64,000 bases of DNA, taken from contig NC_044005.1 of NCBI RefSeq assembly GCF_900496995.4, forward strand, positions 29,554,363 through 29,618,362, read 5' to 3'. Under the pieces are notes generated by a model. The model made no database searches. It was not told the DNA's origin and worked only from the letters and a program-made list of their open reading frames with translations. Shown here in pieces: positions 60,415 through 64,000 of the stretch. Position 1 is the first letter of the stretch; each line of letters begins with the position of its first letter. Source of the stretch: Aquila chrysaetos chrysaetos. Taxonomy: Eukaryota > Chordata > Aves > Accipitriformes > Accipitridae. The translations under genes were made by a program, and so were the position numbers.

Positions 60415-62639
60415 CTTTTCTCCTGGAGGCAGTGCATTTGCTCTTAATTCACTCACATCAGCCTGGCAAAATCACACATACTGCCTGGGCTACTTCTTGC
60501 TCAGGCTTTCAGATTCAAGCTATTGCTTTGGATAGCTACTACATCAACATTTCCAGTTATCACTGTACAAAGGCACATGTCCCAGGGCACCCTCCAGTTA
60601 GCCTGAAAGAAGAGCCAGTAGAGCAGCCAGCTGTATAAATCAAGTATATGACTGTCAACAGATTAAAGCCTTTTGATGTTGATTATTAACAGTTTGCAAC
60701 ATTGTAAAATGTTGACTCTTCTTTATTACTCCACAAATTCTCATTACTTCCTCACCAGACAGAAGCTTAAGACCCTGTTTGCATAAAACAAGCAACAGGA
60801 ACTCTAAAATGATACCTTGGATGATTCACTAGAGACTAAGGAAAAGCAAATATGCCTGAACCCTATCAGTTGACGTTAAAAAATAATAGTTTTCTCAATG
60901 CTGATTCTATCCTATCGCCAAAGATGAAGAGTTTAAAAAAAAAAGGGGGAAAAAAAAGAAAAAGTACAGTGAACATTTTGTTTACCTATCTTGGGGTTTG
61001 TTTTGTTGTCTGAAGAATTAATCAGCTGCTGCTAGCCCAGGGGGAGTGTTCCTGAGGCAGAGAGGCACTGCAGAGCAGGTACATGGTGCCCATGCCATTT
61101 GTTTCTTTGCGTACGTTCAGGGAGTCAGAGTTCAGAAGTAGGGAAGTGTAGGCTGCCTCAGTGGGTCTATGCCCTGCAGAGCTGTTCCTGGAGAAGTGAA
61201 AATAGTTATGGCTGGGGCAGTTAAGCTGGCTCTAGACCTGTTTGAAGTATTGGAGCAGAGCCAAGGACCTGGCTCAACTGATAGATTTTGTTTTCAAGTT
61301 GTACAAGTGCAAGTAACCTGCAAGACTTAATTATTTTTTTTAGCACAATGGTTAAGTTCAGATAGGATTATTTAAATAGCAACCACAATAGGACCCATGT
61401 AAGCATTTTTCACTTTACCTTAATCGCCCTCCCAGGTGCTGCATCCTTGCTTGTAGGCCTTTGGGTTCTGATCTTACAGCTGCTCAAGTGTTTTGACATA
61501 CTGAACACTACTGAATCTTTAATGATCCTGCTCACAAGGCATTTGTGTGTGTGTGTGTATTTTCACTTACACCTTCAGAAAAACTGCAGATCATGTTCAT
61601 CCATATTACATTTATTAAGAAAAAATAATCAGGTTTCCAGAATGAACTGAAGAGTAATTTTAGTATGATTGAACTTACGGGGTAACATTCCCTCCTTCTG
61701 GATGCTTTTTCATCTTACTGCTCACTCTACCTTTCATTTCTTTAGAAGTTCAAGCACACTAATGAGCTTTTCCTCTCACAGACCTTTTGCAAAGGCTTTG
61801 GAACATACCTGTATAGGGGAAAATAATTATGTCTTGAAATACATGGCTATTGACTGTCAAAGGAATTAATAAATTACATTTAAGTGTAAAGAAAACAGCA
61901 TGTAAGTCAGCTGATAGGGCTGGATTTTTAGCTTTACTACTACAGGAGGAAAGCATACTATGTCACATATTTCAGATACTTCAAGGCAAATCTCCCTTTG
62001 GTGGGACAAGTATATACTCACACCAGTCATCTGATACAGAATTAAGCAGAGTTCCTACACAGGCAAACTCCAGACAAAAGGAACTTAATTCCAAATAATG
62101 CTAAAACTAGTCTATGCACAAAGCTTGTGCTGGCTCATCTAGATCACTTTTTACGCCTACTTAACTAAATACCTTTAAAACCCTGTGTTAACGTGCTAAT
62201 ACAACGTTTACACCTTGTTTCTCAGTGTGTCCACCTGACAGTTCGCAGCACAGCAGCTAAACAGATGCCAAAATAAGTGTAGTTAAACTAGTTCATGGTC
62301 TGGTCTGCATGCAAAGCTCACGATACATGTAAGAGCAGGATTTAGGAGTAGACTGTGTTAAAAAAACAGAGGAGTCAGGGAAGTTTCCTCCTGCATTGCC
62401 TGACATTGTGAAACAGTAACAATTTACAGGGGCTTTTATCCTTCCCTAAATCCTTATGAACTGAGAGTTTACAAAATGACAGAAGGGACAGACTGAATTC
62501 TACAAAAAAGGATGGTCACATGCACAAGGTCTACACACCAGGGAAATATGAAAGACTAGTTACATAGATTAATTCTGGTCTAACTGAAGAAACAAAGTCC
62601 AAGTTACTCCCAGCAGCATTTTGTTGTTCGACCCCCCAC

Positions 62640-63950
62640 TGGAACCGACTACATTTTACGACTCTCGGCAGAAGGGCCTCTTAATTTCTGAGAGGTTTTA
62701 CGTACGCCACGCACCGATGCCGAGCGCTGGACGCGATCCCGCTGCTGTGCGAGGAACGGCGCAGCTTACGGCGACGAACCGAGTGCCGCCTCTTCACCGT
62801 CAACCAAAGGGGCAGCCCGTAACCCACACGCTTCAAAGCTTCCACGCGGCTTGGAGCCAAAAGACGCTTCCCACCCAATTTCGGCAAAGGCCTAAAAGGT
62901 GCAGAGGGCCGCGGGCCTCCCTCGGGCAGGGGGTGACCTACTTCGTGGTGGGCCGCCGGCCCACGACCGTTGCGCTGGGGCCGGCCCGCCACGCGGACAC
63001 ACGCGCCCGACGCACAGAGGAGGTGGAGGTGACGGGCTGCGCGGCCTTTCCGCGGCGGCTGCGACCCCGAGCCTTCCTCCTCGGGCGGGCAGCCCGCCCG
63101 GGGAGCGGCGGCTTTCGGCCTCCCGCGCACCCCCTGGGAGACGGTCCGGCCACACTGCCAGGGCTTTCCCTAGAACACCCCCTCCCGCCGGCGCTCGGCT
63201 CCTCGGCCTGCTCGGGTTAAGCTTTAACCATCCGCCTTATCTACAGGCGCGGGCGCTCGGCCCGCCCCGAGGCCGCCCCTAATGAGCGGCCCGCGAGGGG
63301 CTTCGCCCTGCGGGCGCCGTCGCCCGCCCGGAGACCCCGCGGCGCGGGACCCCCGGCCGCACCCGCCGCCGCCAGGGGGCGCCCCGGCCGGCCCGCCCGC
63401 CGCCGCCGCTGCGCGCCCCGGGCGGGGCCGCGGCCCCAGGCCCGGCCCCGGTCTGCAGCGCCGCGGCCGGGCTGCCGGCGAGGCTGGCGCCCAGGGGGGC
63501 GACAAACGCGGGGCGGCGGCCCACCCCTCCGACCGGGCCTCCTCCCTGCCGCCCGGACGCGCCGCGTGGCCCCTGGGTGGACGGACCTGGGTCCCCGTCC
63601 CGCGCCAACACCGAGCCACCCGCTCGTGGCGCGGGCGGGCGTGAAGCGGCGAGGAGGGGCACGAAAACGGGCAGAGAAGGCCGGCCCTTGCTCGGGGAAG
63701 GCGGGAGCCGCACGTGGGAGCTCCCGCCATCAGGCAGGCGCTGCGGCGGTGCCCCGGTTGTTGGAAACCGGCTGGTGTAGGAGCGGCTCCGGCCTCCTCT
63801 GTGCTCACCACACAACGCCTGGTTCCCAAAAGTGGTTTTCTTCCAGATCCCACGGTTAGCGCCAAACTCTGTCCAAATCCCGCTGACAGGCCAGCCTGCG
63901 GAGCTGGTGCCCGCCGGGGTGGCAGTGTCGGCCTAACGCTAAGATACAAA
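62640..63950. promoter_or_regulatory. CpG island at right edge, probable promoter of the next gene
   Basis: Composition changes sharply near 62630 from AT-rich to CpG-dense, with long GC-only runs between 63250 and 63560 and an E-box CACGTG at 63711-63716. ORFs of 100-240 codons in all frames are by-products of GC content. By remembered mammalian order, BAZ1A lies on this side of SRP54 and would read rightward; no BAZ1A coding exon is visible, so the gene name stays a guess. Confidence 0.7.
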
Positions 63951-64000
63951 TTGACGGCGGAGAATAAAACTTATCTGGCAGCATTTACTCATTCATACAG

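Larger units (their letters stand above)
48701..62600. other. Intergenic stretch without recognised gene
   Basis: AT-rich. It contains the CR1 remnant at 49825, hairpins at 49954 and 56868, an inverted-repeat element at 53172-53229 and (GGTTT)n at 60391. None of the short ORFs has recognisable motifs. Confidence 0.5.

Noticed and set aside
63215..63229. GGTTAA-GCT-TTAACC hairpin in the right CpG island
   Set aside because: Six-base arms are within chance expectation for a 64-kb window.
62621..63949. 199- to 241-codon ORFs on both strands in the right-hand CpG island
   Set aside because: Composition-driven; low-complexity Pro/Arg/Gly/Ala sequence without motifs or splice support.

Overview
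The window is vertebrate nuclear DNA, most likely from a bird. It has compact GT-AG introns, CpG-island promoters, a 5'-truncated CR1 retrotransposon that still ends in the TAGAATCATAGAATG-type tail (42071-42488), older CR1 remnants, and a solo retroviral LTR of a type common in birds. That LTR family suggests a neoavian rather than a galliform, but this is inference. There are no bacterial-style operons, CRISPR arrays or tRNA genes that I can support.

Layout. From 1 to about 14.5 kb lies the 5' two thirds of SRP54 on the minus strand. Twelve coding exons, all with exact phase agreement, encode residues 1-385; human SRP54 has 504, and the remaining exons lie left of base 1. A noncoding first exon is inferred inside a CpG island at about 13.78-15.5 kb. 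From the same island a second gene leaves on the plus strand. It has eight coding exons (14808-37703) joined without a phase conflict into a 301-residue protein, and a poly(A) signal at 37784. I do not recognise a named gene. The protein has a class I S-adenosylmethionine-dependent methyltransferase core whose motif order resembles DOT1-type enzymes, preceded by a CxxC segment. From 37.8 to about 62.6 kb I see no gene: a CR1 copy, small repeats, several short perfect hairpins and a GC-richer block near 47-48.7 kb. The last 1.4 kb is a second CpG island, probably the promoter of the next gene to the right; by remembered mammalian gene order this may be BAZ1A, but no BAZ1A coding sequence is visible.

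How the parts relate. SRP54 and the methyltransferase gene are head to head across about 0.3-0.6 kb of GC-rich DNA with NRF1-, ETS-, SP1- and CRE-like sites, so they are likely co-transcribed housekeeping genes from a bidirectional promoter. The best candidate for an under-described system is the methyltransferase itself.
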